Part shown: piece after piece, positions 37,175-46,755 of the stretch
How the letters are laid out: each line of letters begins with the position of its first letter
How positions within the stretch are numbered: the stretch's first letter is position 1
Origin: Flavobacterium luminosum
GTDB lineage: Bacteria; Bacteroidota; Bacteroidia; Flavobacteriales; Flavobacteriaceae
Length of the DNA: 64,000 nt
NCBI RefSeq assembly: GCF_023635005.1
Contig: NZ_JAMLJM010000006.1
Coordinates: forward strand, 86,471 to 150,470
Reading direction: 5' to 3'
Made by a program: the position numbers and the translations under genes
The notes under the pieces: model-generated
The model's database searches: none
Seen by the model: the letters and a program-made list of their open reading frames with translations, nothing else
What the model was told of the DNA's origin: nothing

Positions 37175-37206
37175 CAAATTTATGAGGTTTTATTTTATAA
37201 AAACAA
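37175..37206 (-). promoter_or_regulatory. Promoter of the his operon
   Basis: On the minus strand TAAATTTG (37175-37182) is preceded by TTG (37204-37206) with a 21-base spacer, matching the Flavobacterium consensus TTG-N17-23-TAnnTTTG. Transcription would start about 10 bases before the hisL ATG. Confidence 0.75.
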
Positions 37207-37231
37207 ATAAAATTAAAAAATTGTGATTTGT

Positions 37232-37732
37232 TTAATGATTTTCTTCAGAGCCTTCTTCGCTATGATTTTCTGTAGTTGTTTGATTTTGAGCACCTTCTCT
37301 GATCTCTGTATGACGAATTTCTCCTCCAGTAGTTCCAACAGATTTACTTAAAGTTACTGAAACAATAGCTATAATTAATACCGCAAAAGCCATAAATTTC
37401 GCTTTAGCATGCTCTTTAATGTTCAAGAATAAACCTAAAAGAGAAGTTATTCCTAAAAGATACATTACAATTGCAAATTTTTCTGCAATTTCTTCATGTT
37501 CGTGAATAATATCGTGACCAACGTTAGGTAATGATTCTGCAATTTCTTCAGCACCTTCACCGGTTGCCATACTTGCAATAGTAAAGACAGAGGCTACAAT
37601 AAATACGATATAAGCAGTGTTTTTAACACTGTTGTTTTTTAAAAAGATTCCTGCTAGTAAAATTCCCAATCCAAAAATACTTCCAATAATAGGAAAGTGA
37701 TTAACCAATAGGTGTAAGTGAGCTTCATTCAT
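37232..37732 (-). CDS. DUF2231-like membrane protein
   Basis: The 166-residue protein has four hydrophobic segments (about 12-30, 38-57, 85-103, 112-130) and the N-terminal motif AHLHLLVNHFPIIGSIFG seen in DUF2231-type proteins. A conserved-looking GEGAEEI and His-rich EHEEIAEKF lie between helices, and the C-terminus is acidic and His-containing. It may bind heme or a metal, but this is inference. It follows the ferritin-like/VIT1 gene after 28 bases, so the pair is probably an operon. Confidence 0.75.
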   Translation of the reverse strand: MNEAHLHLLVNHFPIIGSIFGLGILLAGIFLKNNSVKNTAYIVFIVASVFTIASMATGEGAEEIAESLPNVGHDIIHEHEEIAEKFAIVMYLLGITSLLGLFLNIKEHAKAKFMAFAVLIIAIVSVTLSKSVGTTGGEIRHTEIREGAQNQTTTENHSEEGSEENH

Positions 37733-37760
37733 AGTTTTTATAATTTAGTATTATTAAAAT

Positions 37761-38879
37761 TTATCCTGCCACCGAAACACCAATTAATGCACCGATACCA
37801 TAAGTAACTGCTGCGGCAGCCAAACCAAAGAACACTTGTCTCATACCTGAAAACAAGATACTTCTTCCAGTGAAAAGCGTTATTGCTGAGCCAATTGTAA
37901 ATAATCCTATTACCGAACTTCCGATGCTTAAAAATATTGCATTTTTCCCTTCAAGAAATATAAACGGATACAGAGGAATGATTGCTCCAATAGCAAACAA
38001 TACAAAAGAAGTAATAGCGGCTTCCCATGCAGATCCTTCTAATTCTTCTTTGTTAATTCCTAATTCTTCAGTAATTAAAGTTTCAATGGCAGACTCTTGC
38101 GAAGTAAACGCTTTTTCAGCAAGTCTTGTAGCTTCTTCTTCGCTCATTCCCTTGGCCTGATATAAAAGCGATAATTCCTTTTTTTCTTCTTCTGGAGAAG
38201 CTTCTAACTCCTCTGTTTCCATGGCAATTTGATTATCAAATAATTCTTTAGAAGATTGTACCGATAACCATTCCCCTAAGGCCATAGATATTGCTCCAGC
38301 CAGCAAACCCGCTGAACCTGTTAGTAAAATGGTACTGTTAGACACTGCTGCACCAGCTACTCCCATCACTAAACTCATGTTAGAAACTAGTCCGTCATTA
38401 GCGCCCAAAACGGCCGCTCTCAATGCATTACCACCAACAGATTTATGGCGACTTTCAAATTTTGATAAAAAACCTCCCGAGACATTTAGGGAACTATTTT
38501 TATTTACTTCTTCAATAATTTTTAAGTGATTGTGCTCGTAACCGGTTAGTTTTTCTCCTTTTTCGATTTTATTTTTAATCGTATTAACAGCAAATTGTTT
38601 TTCAATATTTGAAAGATTGCTGATTATTGAATTATAGCCAAAAACTTTTCCCAATTTAAGTTGCAATTTAGCTTTGCTTGAAGGTAATGGCATTGCCGTT
38701 TGAGGTTCAATCTCTTGTAACTTAGACAACATGGCATTAGCATGATTCTTTTCGATTTGTCCTAAACTAAGTAATACTTTTTTTAGATTTTCATCTGTCT
38801 GAATATTAGCTATATTATCGTACAAAAAAGCCGTATCAACTTCTGTTTGCAATTGGTGTTTAAGTTTATTTATATTCAT
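37761..38879 (-). CDS. Ferritin-like domain fused to VIT1/CCC1 iron/manganese transporter
   Basis: The 372-residue fusion starts with a rubrerythrin/ferritin-like helical domain (about 1-140, with TEVDTAF, IEKNHA and YEHNHLKIIEEV). It ends in a VIT1/CCC1 membrane domain (about 150-372, with LRAAVLGANDGLVSN and AGAISMALGEWLSVQS). Such fusions resemble the MbfA group, shown in alphaproteobacteria to export iron. It probably protects against iron overload. I use ATG 38879; a TTG two codons upstream is possible. It heads a two-gene unit with the DUF2231-like gene. Confidence 0.9.
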   Translation of the reverse strand: MNINKLKHQLQTEVDTAFLYDNIANIQTDENLKKVLLSLGQIEKNHANAMLSKLQEIEPQTAMPLPSSKAKLQLKLGKVFGYNSIISNLSNIEKQFAVNTIKNKIEKGEKLTGYEHNHLKIIEEVNKNSSLNVSGGFLSKFESRHKSVGGNALRAAVLGANDGLVSNMSLVMGVAGAAVSNSTILLTGSAGLLAGAISMALGEWLSVQSSKELFDNQIAMETEELEASPEEEKKELSLLYQAKGMSEEEATRLAEKAFTSQESAIETLITEELGINKEELEGSAWEAAITSFVLFAIGAIIPLYPFIFLEGKNAIFLSIGSSVIGLFTIGSAITLFTGRSILFSGMRQVFFGLAAAAVTYGIGALIGVSVAG

Positions 38880-38985
38880 ATACAAATAAGGATATTAAAT
38901 TTTTTATGTGGCTAAAAATAAGTGATTAAAATCACTGACAATATATGTAAAAATAATTAAATTTACACTTCAAAAATTAAGTTTA

Positions 38986-41076
38986 ATGCATTTTTTTAAG
39001 AAAAACTCCCCGATTTATCAATTGTTAAAATTATACCTACTGATTAGCATAGTTTTAAGAACGGTTTTAATTTTTCACCCAATCACAACAGCCAGTTTTA
39101 GCCCAACCGAAATTATTAAGATTTTTGCTGCTGGATTGTTATCCGATTTTTTTATATTCATAATCATCAGTACTTTTTTCTGGTTGTATTTGATTTTTCT
39201 GTCAGATTCCAAATATGAAAAACCTTGGGGGTATTTAACCTTTGGAATTTTATCTCTCTTACTAATTTACATTTCATTTTTCAATACTATTTTGAATGAA
39301 TACGGTAGTGCTTTACCTAGAATTGCTATAATCTTTTTAGGGATTAAAACATTATTTTTCGGATTAATGCTGTTTCTTCCAAAATACAGAAATAAAATCC
39401 GTTTTTGGTTGTATTCTTCAGCGATTTTTCTTTTCATTTTAATTATCGTTCAGAATGCTTTAAGCGAATTTTTCTTCTGGAATGAATTTGGCGTACGTTA
39501 TAATTTCATCGCTGTAGATTATTTAGTTTATACCAATGAAGTAATTAAAAATATAATGGAATCTTATCCGGTAGTTCCTTTGTTTACTGCTGTGGGATTA
39601 ATCACTTTATTATTTACTTATTATATTGTTAAAGAATCTAAGTTTTTTTTAGAAAACCTTCCGTCTGTTTCGACTAAACTAAAGAGTTTGACTTATTATT
39701 TGATCTTAATTTTTGCTTCATTGTTCTTTATTCCATTGTTAGCAAAACAAGAAACATCTGCCAATATTTTCACCAATGAACTGCAAGCCAATGGAATTCA
39801 TCGATTTTACTTGGCTTTTATGAATAGTGAATTGGATTTTAACAAGTTTTACAAAACGATTCCTGAAAACGAAGCGTATACTTTATTGCAGAAGCAAATT
39901 CCGGGTATATCGAAAAATAATACTAAACGAGAAATTGTTTCAAATCTTCCTGAAAACAAGAAAAATGTGGTATTGATTACGGTAGAAAGCTTGAGTGCTG
40001 ATTTTATGAAAGCATATGGAAATCAAAAAAACATCACTCCTTTTTTAGATAGTTTAGCTACCCAAAGCACCGTATTTACAAATTTATATGCTGTTGGAAA
40101 TAGAACGATTCGAGGTCTAGAAGCTGTTACTTTATGCTTGCCACCTTCAGCTGGAGAAAGTATTGTGAAACATAAAGATAACAAGAACAAATTCTCTAGT
40201 GGCAATATTTTTAAACAAAAAGGATACACGGTTAAGTATTTATATGGAGGTGATGCTTATTTTGATAACATGGAAGATTTTTTTAGTGGAAACGGTTACG
40301 ATATCGTAGACAAGAAATCGCTCTCTCCTGAAGAAATCACTTTTGAAAATGTTTGGGGAGTTTGTGATGAAGACATGGCGAAAAAAGCCATAAAAACAAT
40401 GAACGAAGAAGCTAAAAGTGGTAAACCTTTCTTTAATCATTGGATGACGGTGAGCAACCACAGACCTTTCACTTATCCAGCAGGTAAAATTGACATCCCG
40501 AACGATTCTAAATCAAGAGATGGAGGAGTAAAATATACCGATTATGCTTTAAATCAGTTTTTTAAAATGGCTCAAAAACAGTCATGGTATAACAATACGG
40601 TTTTTGTAATTCTTGCAGATCATTGTGCTTCTAGTGCTGGAAAAACAGAATTACCTCTTGATAAATACCGAATCCCAGCGATGATTTTTGAACCTGGTAC
40701 ATCAGCAGCCATTAACAATACATTAATGTCCCAAATAGATATTATGCCAACGTTATTGGGAAGATTGAATTTTTCCTATACTAGTAAATTCTTTGGACAA
40801 AATGTATATGATAAAAATTATCAACCAAGAGCTTTTATTGCAACGTATCAAGATTTGGGAATGATTAGAAATAATACGCTAACTGTAATTTCACCCAAGA
40901 AAGAAATCAAGCAATTTTACTTAAAAGAAACAGAAGATAGCAATACTGACAAAAACCATAAAATTCATTTTGAGCAGATTATCATGTCTAAACAAAATCC
41001 AACGTTAACCAAACAGACTATTTCTTTTTACGAAACTGCTTATAATATTATAAAAAAGCATCAATATCAAAAGTAA
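38986..41076 (+). CDS. LtaS-like membrane sulfatase/phosphoglycerol transferase
   Basis: The 696-residue protein has five or more N-terminal helices (about 15-260), then an extracytoplasmic sulfatase-type domain (about 320-640). VLITVESLSADFMKAYGN, NRTIRGLEAVTLCLPPS (the Thr is a candidate nucleophile) and FVILADHCASSAG supply the metal-binding residues. It resembles lipoteichoic acid synthase and phosphoethanolamine/phosphoglycerol transferases. In a Gram-negative the acceptor is more likely lipid A, glycans or a periplasmic glucan than LTA. It is monocistronic and converges on the VWA gene. Confidence 0.88.
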   Translation: MHFFKKNSPIYQLLKLYLLISIVLRTVLIFHPITTASFSPTEIIKIFAAGLLSDFFIFIIISTFFWLYLIFLSDSKYEKPWGYLTFGILSLLLIYISFFNTILNEYGSALPRIAIIFLGIKTLFFGLMLFLPKYRNKIRFWLYSSAIFLFILIIVQNALSEFFFWNEFGVRYNFIAVDYLVYTNEVIKNIMESYPVVPLFTAVGLITLLFTYYIVKESKFFLENLPSVSTKLKSLTYYLILIFASLFFIPLLAKQETSANIFTNELQANGIHRFYLAFMNSELDFNKFYKTIPENEAYTLLQKQIPGISKNNTKREIVSNLPENKKNVVLITVESLSADFMKAYGNQKNITPFLDSLATQSTVFTNLYAVGNRTIRGLEAVTLCLPPSAGESIVKHKDNKNKFSSGNIFKQKGYTVKYLYGGDAYFDNMEDFFSGNGYDIVDKKSLSPEEITFENVWGVCDEDMAKKAIKTMNEEAKSGKPFFNHWMTVSNHRPFTYPAGKIDIPNDSKSRDGGVKYTDYALNQFFKMAQKQSWYNNTVFVILADHCASSAGKTELPLDKYRIPAMIFEPGTSAAINNTLMSQIDIMPTLLGRLNFSYTSKFFGQNVYDKNYQPRAFIATYQDLGMIRNNTLTVISPKKEIKQFYLKETEDSNTDKNHKIHFEQIIMSKQNPTLTKQTISFYETAYNIIKKHQYQK

Positions 41077-41128
41077 TAGGATGTTTATTCCCTACCAAAT
41101 AAATTTTGTTCAATACAACTAAATTTTA

Positions 41129-41199
41129 AATAATAGTTTTTCTGCTGTTTAGTGCTTACTTTAGAAAATATTTCGCCTAAACAAAGAAAAACTATTATT
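41129..41199. repeat. Long hairpin between convergent genes
   Basis: Perfect 15-bp arms (AATAATAGTTTTTCT at 41129-41143 and its complement at 41185-41199) enclose a further 7-bp pairing (TGTTTAG at 41146-41152 with CTAAACA at 41177-41183) and a GC pair step. The whole 71-base unit can fold into one long imperfect hairpin followed by an A run. It may be a bidirectional terminator or a small palindromic repeat element. It is in the 195-base gap between the sulfatase and VWA genes. Confidence 0.6.
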
Positions 41200-41271
41200 A
41201 AAAAAACTAAAAGTTAGACTTCTCGATATTTCATTACACCAAGAAGAATTTTCGAATGGAAATATAAATTT

Positions 41272-43299
41272 CTATAATAAACCGTTGTATTTTCTAACAA
41301 ACCATTCGGTAGTTAATAAAACTATCAGAAGAATCAAACCCCAAAACCAATCTATTAAGGGAGAACGAGTAATAATTTCTTTTTGAAGTGTTTTATATTG
41401 ATCAGTATTTTCTAGATATTTGATTAAATTATCAATCGTAGAAGGAGTGTACAATTTTCCTTGGGTATTGTTTGCAAGTTGTTTCAAGCGATCAATATCT
41501 GCATTTGCAAATTGCTTTTCAATATCAAAATCTAAAATCTGAAAAAAACCGGTTGTTTGAGTATTCGATTTTTTCTCTTTTACTGTAAAATCGTATTGTC
41601 CCGGTTCTAAATTGTCAAAAGCAACCTGATAATCATTTTCTGCTTTAGCAAAATCGAATATTTTTATCTGATTCGTTTTTTTGTTTTTCAACTGTATCGT
41701 GAGTTGTGCGTTTTCATCAAACTCATAGTTTTTATTGAAATATTGCGCAGAAATAACAAAGTTCTCACCTGAATTATAGAAGTTTTCGTAGGTAATTACT
41801 AAGTTTTTCTTTTTTGCATTAGAAGCCAGATACTGTATGGTTTTATCTAGGAAAATATCGAATTTTTCAAAAGATTTTTCTTTTAAATAGCTTTCCATAC
41901 GCCATTTCCAAATATTTTCACCAAATAAATAGGCTTGACGTTCAGTGCCATTTTCTACAAATGTCAGCAACGGATTATCTGTAGATACATTTCGTATTCT
42001 AGATTGTAACAATGTCGTACCATTACCTTTAAGAGTTATGGTTCCAAATGGATTTTCTAAAGGAGGAAATTGTTCAAAACCAATATTCTCTGTAGCAAAA
42101 GCATTGAAATCGGATTTAAAATCTGCCGAATAGTCTTCTTTTTGACCAGCCATTCGAAATTCAAACAGATTCTGATATTGATTTAAAAAGTTGAAATCAG
42201 TATGTAATCCCGTTATAATGAAGGTGTTAATGTTTAAATTCGAATTTTGATCAAAAACTGTTTTAAATTGTGAGTTAGGCTGATATAAAATCAAAATATT
42301 ATAATCTTGTAATCTTTTGATTTCGTTTGGTTTGACTATCGTTACTTTACGTTGTGCATTAGTTTCTATAGCGCGTTTTATTGCTCCTAAATCGGGATGT
42401 ACAATGCTAGAAATCAAGGCAATTTCTGAACGTTGATCTATAACTTCAACTGCGAAATTCTTGGTATTGTTGAATAGGTTTTTTTCATTTTCTTTAGACG
42501 TAATAACTGCCTTATAAGTGTGAACCCCTACTCTATCCGCATTTAACAAAGCCGAGATTGTTGCTGTTTTTTTGTTAGGTGAAAAAGTAACATTTTGTTT
42601 GAACACTATTTGATTGCCACTTTGAATACTAAAAGTAGCTCCAATTGTCTTATTTCCGTTGTAGTAAAGAAAAGTTTCAACTGGGAATTTGTTTTTTAAG
42701 AAAGCATATTTATTGGCATTCAGTTGATTAATCTTAAGATCCAGATGTTTAATGGTATCTCCTAAAGCAACGGGGAAAACATTACTATTCGGTTGAGTGT
42801 TAAAAACATAATCGTTGCCATCGGTCTGATTTCCATCGGTCAGAAGTACAACAGGATAATTCTGATTTCTATACAATTGTTTTAAACGATCAAAAACCTG
42901 AGCAATATTGGAACCACGTCCTTTAAAATCTAGTGGATTTTCAGAATAAAAATCGGTATCAAAACTAAAAAATTGAAGATCGTATTTTTCTTTGAGATTT
43001 ACATTTTCTGAAAAAAGTTTTTCTAATTCTCGTACTTTTTCAACTTCATTTAAAAATGCAATAGAAGCCGAATTGTCAATTACAATAGGTAAAGCCGTTT
43101 TTTGATTCTCATACTTTTTATGAGTAAAAACAGGATTAATTAAAAGTAACAGTAAAAGAAACAGTATAGCAAAACGTATAAAAGCCAAAAAAATATTCAA
43201 TTTCGAATAATTTTTGGCTTTGTATAGATATTGATAAAAGGCAATACCAGCAGAAATTATTAATGAAAAAATTAATAAAAGTATAGTGCTGTTAGCCAT
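41272..43299 (-). CDS. Membrane-anchored VWA-domain protein
   Basis: The 675-residue protein has two N-terminal helices (about 4-22, 40-56), a VWA-like segment with the MIDAS motif DNSAS (Asp75) and VVLLTDGNQTDG, and extracellular Ig-like regions. A C-terminal helix (about 648-666) precedes a short cytosolic tail. The layout resembles Bat-type proteins and other Bacteroidota VWA membrane proteins with a glutamine-amidotransferase-like middle. The function is unknown. No MoxR ATPase or other Bat genes are adjacent. It is leftward and 78 bases before fabG on the same strand. Confidence 0.8.
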   Translation of the reverse strand: MANSTILLLIFSLIISAGIAFYQYLYKAKNYSKLNIFLAFIRFAILFLLLLLLINPVFTHKKYENQKTALPIVIDNSASIAFLNEVEKVRELEKLFSENVNLKEKYDLQFFSFDTDFYSENPLDFKGRGSNIAQVFDRLKQLYRNQNYPVVLLTDGNQTDGNDYVFNTQPNSNVFPVALGDTIKHLDLKINQLNANKYAFLKNKFPVETFLYYNGNKTIGATFSIQSGNQIVFKQNVTFSPNKKTATISALLNADRVGVHTYKAVITSKENEKNLFNNTKNFAVEVIDQRSEIALISSIVHPDLGAIKRAIETNAQRKVTIVKPNEIKRLQDYNILILYQPNSQFKTVFDQNSNLNINTFIITGLHTDFNFLNQYQNLFEFRMAGQKEDYSADFKSDFNAFATENIGFEQFPPLENPFGTITLKGNGTTLLQSRIRNVSTDNPLLTFVENGTERQAYLFGENIWKWRMESYLKEKSFEKFDIFLDKTIQYLASNAKKKNLVITYENFYNSGENFVISAQYFNKNYEFDENAQLTIQLKNKKTNQIKIFDFAKAENDYQVAFDNLEPGQYDFTVKEKKSNTQTTGFFQILDFDIEKQFANADIDRLKQLANNTQGKLYTPSTIDNLIKYLENTDQYKTLQKEIITRSPLIDWFWGLILLIVLLTTEWFVRKYNGLL

Positions 43300-43377
43300 T
43301 ATCGTTAATTTTTATTTGAGGATGAGTTAAAAAGTAAAAGTACTAATTTAGATTTTACATTTTCAACTTCTTTTGAA

Positions 43378-44124
43378 TTAAGTTAGCATTCCTCCGTCTA
43401 CATTCAACACTTGTCCTGTAACATATGCACTCATATCTGAGGCAAGGAAAACACAAGCATTCGCAATATCTTCCGGAGTACCACCACGTTTAAGAGGAAT
43501 AGTATCTCTCCAACCTTGTACCACTTCTTCGTTCAATTTCGCTGTCATTTCTGTTTCAATGAAACCAGGAGCAATCGCATTACAACGAATATTTCTAGAA
43601 CCTAATTCCAATGCTATAGATTTTGTGAATCCAATCATACCCGCTTTTGAAGCAGCATAGTTGGCTTGCCCAGCATTTCCTTTAACACCTACAACAGAAC
43701 TCATATTAATGATAGATCCTTTTCTGTTTTTAAGCATCGTTTTTTGAACGGCTTTGGTCATGTTGAAAACAGATTTAAGGTTGATGTCAATTACGGCATC
43801 AAAATCTTCTTCAGACATACGCATCAACAAATTGTCTTTAGTAACTCCAGCGTTATTAATAAGAATATCGATGTTTCCAAATTCTACCAACACATCATCA
43901 ACTAACTTTTGAGCTTCATTAAAATCGGCAGCGTTAGATTTGTATCCTTTGGCTTTAACTCCTAAAGCAATTAATTCATTTTCTAAAGCCAATGCTGATT
44001 CAGCCGATGAACTGTATGTAAAAGCTACATTCGCTCCATTTTTAGCAAAAACTTCTGCAATTCCTCTACCAATACCTCTACTGGCACCCGTAATAATTGC
44101 TACTTTACCTTCTAATAACTTCAT
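43378..44124 (-). CDS. fabG: 3-oxoacyl-[ACP] reductase
   Basis: This 248-residue short-chain dehydrogenase performs the NADPH reduction in fatty acid elongation. It carries the cofactor motif TGASRGIGRG, NNAGVTKDNLLMRM, the catalytic Ser in INMSSVVG, YAASKAG with catalytic Tyr and Lys, and the C-terminal VTGQVLNVDGGM. The NNAGVTKDNLLMRM and DGGM wording fits FabG rather than other SDRs. It has its own -7 element upstream, divergent from pheT. Confidence 0.95.
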   Translation of the reverse strand: MKLLEGKVAIITGASRGIGRGIAEVFAKNGANVAFTYSSSAESALALENELIALGVKAKGYKSNAADFNEAQKLVDDVLVEFGNIDILINNAGVTKDNLLMRMSEEDFDAVIDINLKSVFNMTKAVQKTMLKNRKGSIINMSSVVGVKGNAGQANYAASKAGMIGFTKSIALELGSRNIRCNAIAPGFIETEMTAKLNEEVVQGWRDTIPLKRGGTPEDIANACVFLASDMSAYVTGQVLNVDGGMLT

Positions 44125-44159
44125 ATTAACTTTTTTCTTTTGTTTTAATTTTGGTGAAA

Positions 44160-44167
44160 CAAATATA
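44160..44167 (-). promoter_or_regulatory. Promoter -7 element of fabG
   Basis: TATATTTG on the minus strand matches TAnnTTTG, 35 bases before the fabG ATG. No TTG is well placed upstream. Confidence 0.5.
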
Positions 44168-44265
44168 GAATAGTTTTGTAATTAACTAAAAGGAATCGAA
44201 AAGAAAGTGTTTAAATTCATTCAAAAAAAGGATTAACTTTATTTTATTCTCTACCTTACAATATT

Positions 44266-44273
44266 TATCTTTG
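44266..44273 (+). promoter_or_regulatory. Promoter -7 element of pheT
   Basis: TATCTTTG matches TAnnTTTG, 29 bases before the pheT ATG. No -33 TTG at preferred spacing was found. Confidence 0.5.
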
Positions 44274-44302
44274 CTAACTTATAAAAATTATACGCACGTA
44301 AA

Positions 44303-46735
44303 ATGAAAATTTCATATAACTGGTTAAAACAATTTATTAAGACGGATTGGGATTCTGAGAAAACCGGAGCAATGTTGACGGATTTAGGCTTAGAAGTGGA
44401 AGGAATTGAAAAATACCAATCAGTAAAAGGCGGATTAGAAGGAATTGTAGTAGGTCACGTATTGACTTGTGTGCAACATCCTAATGCAGATAAATTAAAA
44501 TTAACAACAGTAGATTTAGGTGACGGAAATCCTCCGGTTCAAATTGTCTGCGGTGCCAGCAATGTGGCTGCAGGACAAAAAGTCCCTGTAGCTACTATAG
44601 GTACCAAATTATATGATAAAGAAGGTGCTTCATTTGAAATAAAAAAAGGCAAAATACGAGGTGAAGAAAGCCACGGAATGATTTGTGCTGAAGATGAAAT
44701 TGGTCTTGGGGATAGTCATGCCGGGATTATGATTTTGGATGCCGATTTAAAACCAGGTACTCCTGCTTCAGAAGTTTTTAACATTGAAAATGACGAAGTT
44801 TTCGAAATTGGATTGACACCAAACCGCGCTGACGCCATGAGTCATTGGGGAGTTGCTAGAGATTTACGCGCTGGTATGATGCAAAGCGGTGCTCATATTG
44901 AACTGATTACTCCTTCTGTATCTAATTTTAAAGTTGAAAAAAGAACATTAAAAATAGATGTTAAAGTAGATGATAATAAAGTAGTACCAAGATACTGTGG
45001 TGTAACCATTTCGGATCTAAAAGTAGGTCCATCTCCAGCTTGGTTACAAAACCGATTAAAAGCTATTGGATTAACTCCCAAAAACAATGTGGTGGATGTT
45101 ACCAACTATGTGTTACATGAATTAGGACAACCGTTACACGCTTTTGATGCTTCTAAAATTCACGGAAATAAAATTATTGTTCAATCTGTAGAAGAAGGAA
45201 CTAAATTTACTACTCTTGATGATGTTGAACGTACGTTAAGCAAGGAAGACATCATGATTTGTGATGAGAAAGGTCCTTTGTGTATTGCGGGTGTTATGGG
45301 CGGTAAAAATTCTGGTGTAACAGAATCTACTACTACTATTTTCTTAGAAAGTGCTTATTTTAACCCGGTATCGGTTAGAAAAACTGCCAAAAGACATGGT
45401 ATTAATTCCGATGCTTCGTTCCGTTTCGAAAGAGGAATTGATCCAAACATCACAGAATACGCTTTAAAACGTGCTGCTATTTTAATTAAAGAAGTAGCTG
45501 GCGGTGAAATGACTTCGGATATTATTGATATTTACCCAAAGAAAATCGAAGATCATCAAGTGCTTTTGAATTTAGAAAAAGTAAACAAACTTATTGGTCA
45601 AGATATTCCTGATGACGTTATTAAAAAAATCTTAGTTTCGCTAGATATTAAGGTAAATAGTATTTCCAAAGTTGGTTTGGGATTAATTGTTCCGGCCTAT
45701 CGTGTTGATGTAACACGAGAAATAGATGTTATTGAAGAAATTTTGAGAGTTTACGGATATAATAATATTCAGTTTACTCAAAAATTAAATGCTACCACAG
45801 CACATTCATCAAGAGCTGAAGATTATAAAGTTCAGAATATAGTAGCTAATTTATTAGTTGCTAATGGTTTTAATGAAATGATGGCCAACTCTTTGACGAC
45901 TTCGGCTTACACCGCGTTGAGCGAAAATATAAACGATAATAATAATGTGACCATGCTAAATCCGTTGAGTAATGATTTGGCAGTTATGAGACAATCCTTA
46001 TTATTTTCAGCACTTGAAGCAGTTTCATTTAATATTAATCGTCGTAATTCCGATTTAAAATTATTTGAATTCGGAAAATCATATCACAAGTTATTGTCAG
46101 GTTATCAAGAAAACATGCATTTAACCTTGACCGTTACTGGAAATCGTAATGCTGAAAGTTGGACAAACTCACAAAAACCTTCTGATTTCTTCTTATTCAA
46201 AGGATATGTTTTAGGTATTTTAGAGCGTTTAGGTTTGAAAAAATCTTTGATTTCAAATCCTTTAAAAACAGATGTTTTTGCAGAAGGAATGGTTTACTTA
46301 TTGGGAACTTCTACTTTGGTGGAATTCGGAACCATTAAGAAATCGGTCTTAAAACAATTCGATATCAAACAAGAAGTTTTCTTTGCAGATTTCAATTGGA
46401 ATGCGATTATGAAGCACATTTCTGCTAATAATATAAAATATACAGAAATCGCGAAATATCCTGAAGTGCGTCGTGATTTGGCTTTATTATTAGACAATTC
46501 TGTTGAATTTGCTCAAATTTATGATTTGGCTGTAAAAGCAGAAAAGAATTTATTGAAAGAGATCAGTTTGTTTGATGTTTACCAAGGTTCTAACTTGCCA
46601 GAAGGTAAAAAGTCTTATGCTGTTAGCTTTATTTTACAGGATACTACCAAAACCTTGACAGATTCTCAAATTGATAAAGTAATGAGCAAATTGACTCAAA
46701 CTTTTGAAACAGAATTGGGTGCTAGTTTGAGATAA
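44303..46735 (+). CDS. pheT: Phenylalanyl-tRNA synthetase beta subunit
   Basis: The 810-residue subunit of the alpha2beta2 enzyme has a tRNA-binding OB domain (about 40-155), the B3/B4 editing domain (about 210-400, with NVVDVTNYVLHELGQPLHAFD) and the B5 domain (about 405-480). A catalytic-like core (about 490-700) and a C-terminal ferredoxin-like anticodon-binding domain (about 715-810, YPEVRRDLALL) follow. pheS is not adjacent; it must lie elsewhere in the genome. It has its own promoter and is followed by a strong terminator. Confidence 0.97.
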   Translation: MKISYNWLKQFIKTDWDSEKTGAMLTDLGLEVEGIEKYQSVKGGLEGIVVGHVLTCVQHPNADKLKLTTVDLGDGNPPVQIVCGASNVAAGQKVPVATIGTKLYDKEGASFEIKKGKIRGEESHGMICAEDEIGLGDSHAGIMILDADLKPGTPASEVFNIENDEVFEIGLTPNRADAMSHWGVARDLRAGMMQSGAHIELITPSVSNFKVEKRTLKIDVKVDDNKVVPRYCGVTISDLKVGPSPAWLQNRLKAIGLTPKNNVVDVTNYVLHELGQPLHAFDASKIHGNKIIVQSVEEGTKFTTLDDVERTLSKEDIMICDEKGPLCIAGVMGGKNSGVTESTTTIFLESAYFNPVSVRKTAKRHGINSDASFRFERGIDPNITEYALKRAAILIKEVAGGEMTSDIIDIYPKKIEDHQVLLNLEKVNKLIGQDIPDDVIKKILVSLDIKVNSISKVGLGLIVPAYRVDVTREIDVIEEILRVYGYNNIQFTQKLNATTAHSSRAEDYKVQNIVANLLVANGFNEMMANSLTTSAYTALSENINDNNNVTMLNPLSNDLAVMRQSLLFSALEAVSFNINRRNSDLKLFEFGKSYHKLLSGYQENMHLTLTVTGNRNAESWTNSQKPSDFFLFKGYVLGILERLGLKKSLISNPLKTDVFAEGMVYLLGTSTLVEFGTIKKSVLKQFDIKQEVFFADFNWNAIMKHISANNIKYTEIAKYPEVRRDLALLLDNSVEFAQIYDLAVKAEKNLLKEISLFDVYQGSNLPEGKKSYAVSFILQDTTKTLTDSQIDKVMSKLTQTFETELGASLR

Positions 46736-46755
46736 AATTAAAACATAATATTTTC

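Noticed and set aside
44200..44245. Possible Phe leader peptide before pheT (GTG TTT AAA TTC ...)
   Set aside because: Only two Phe codons, no terminator before pheT, and the -7 element at 44266 lies downstream of it.
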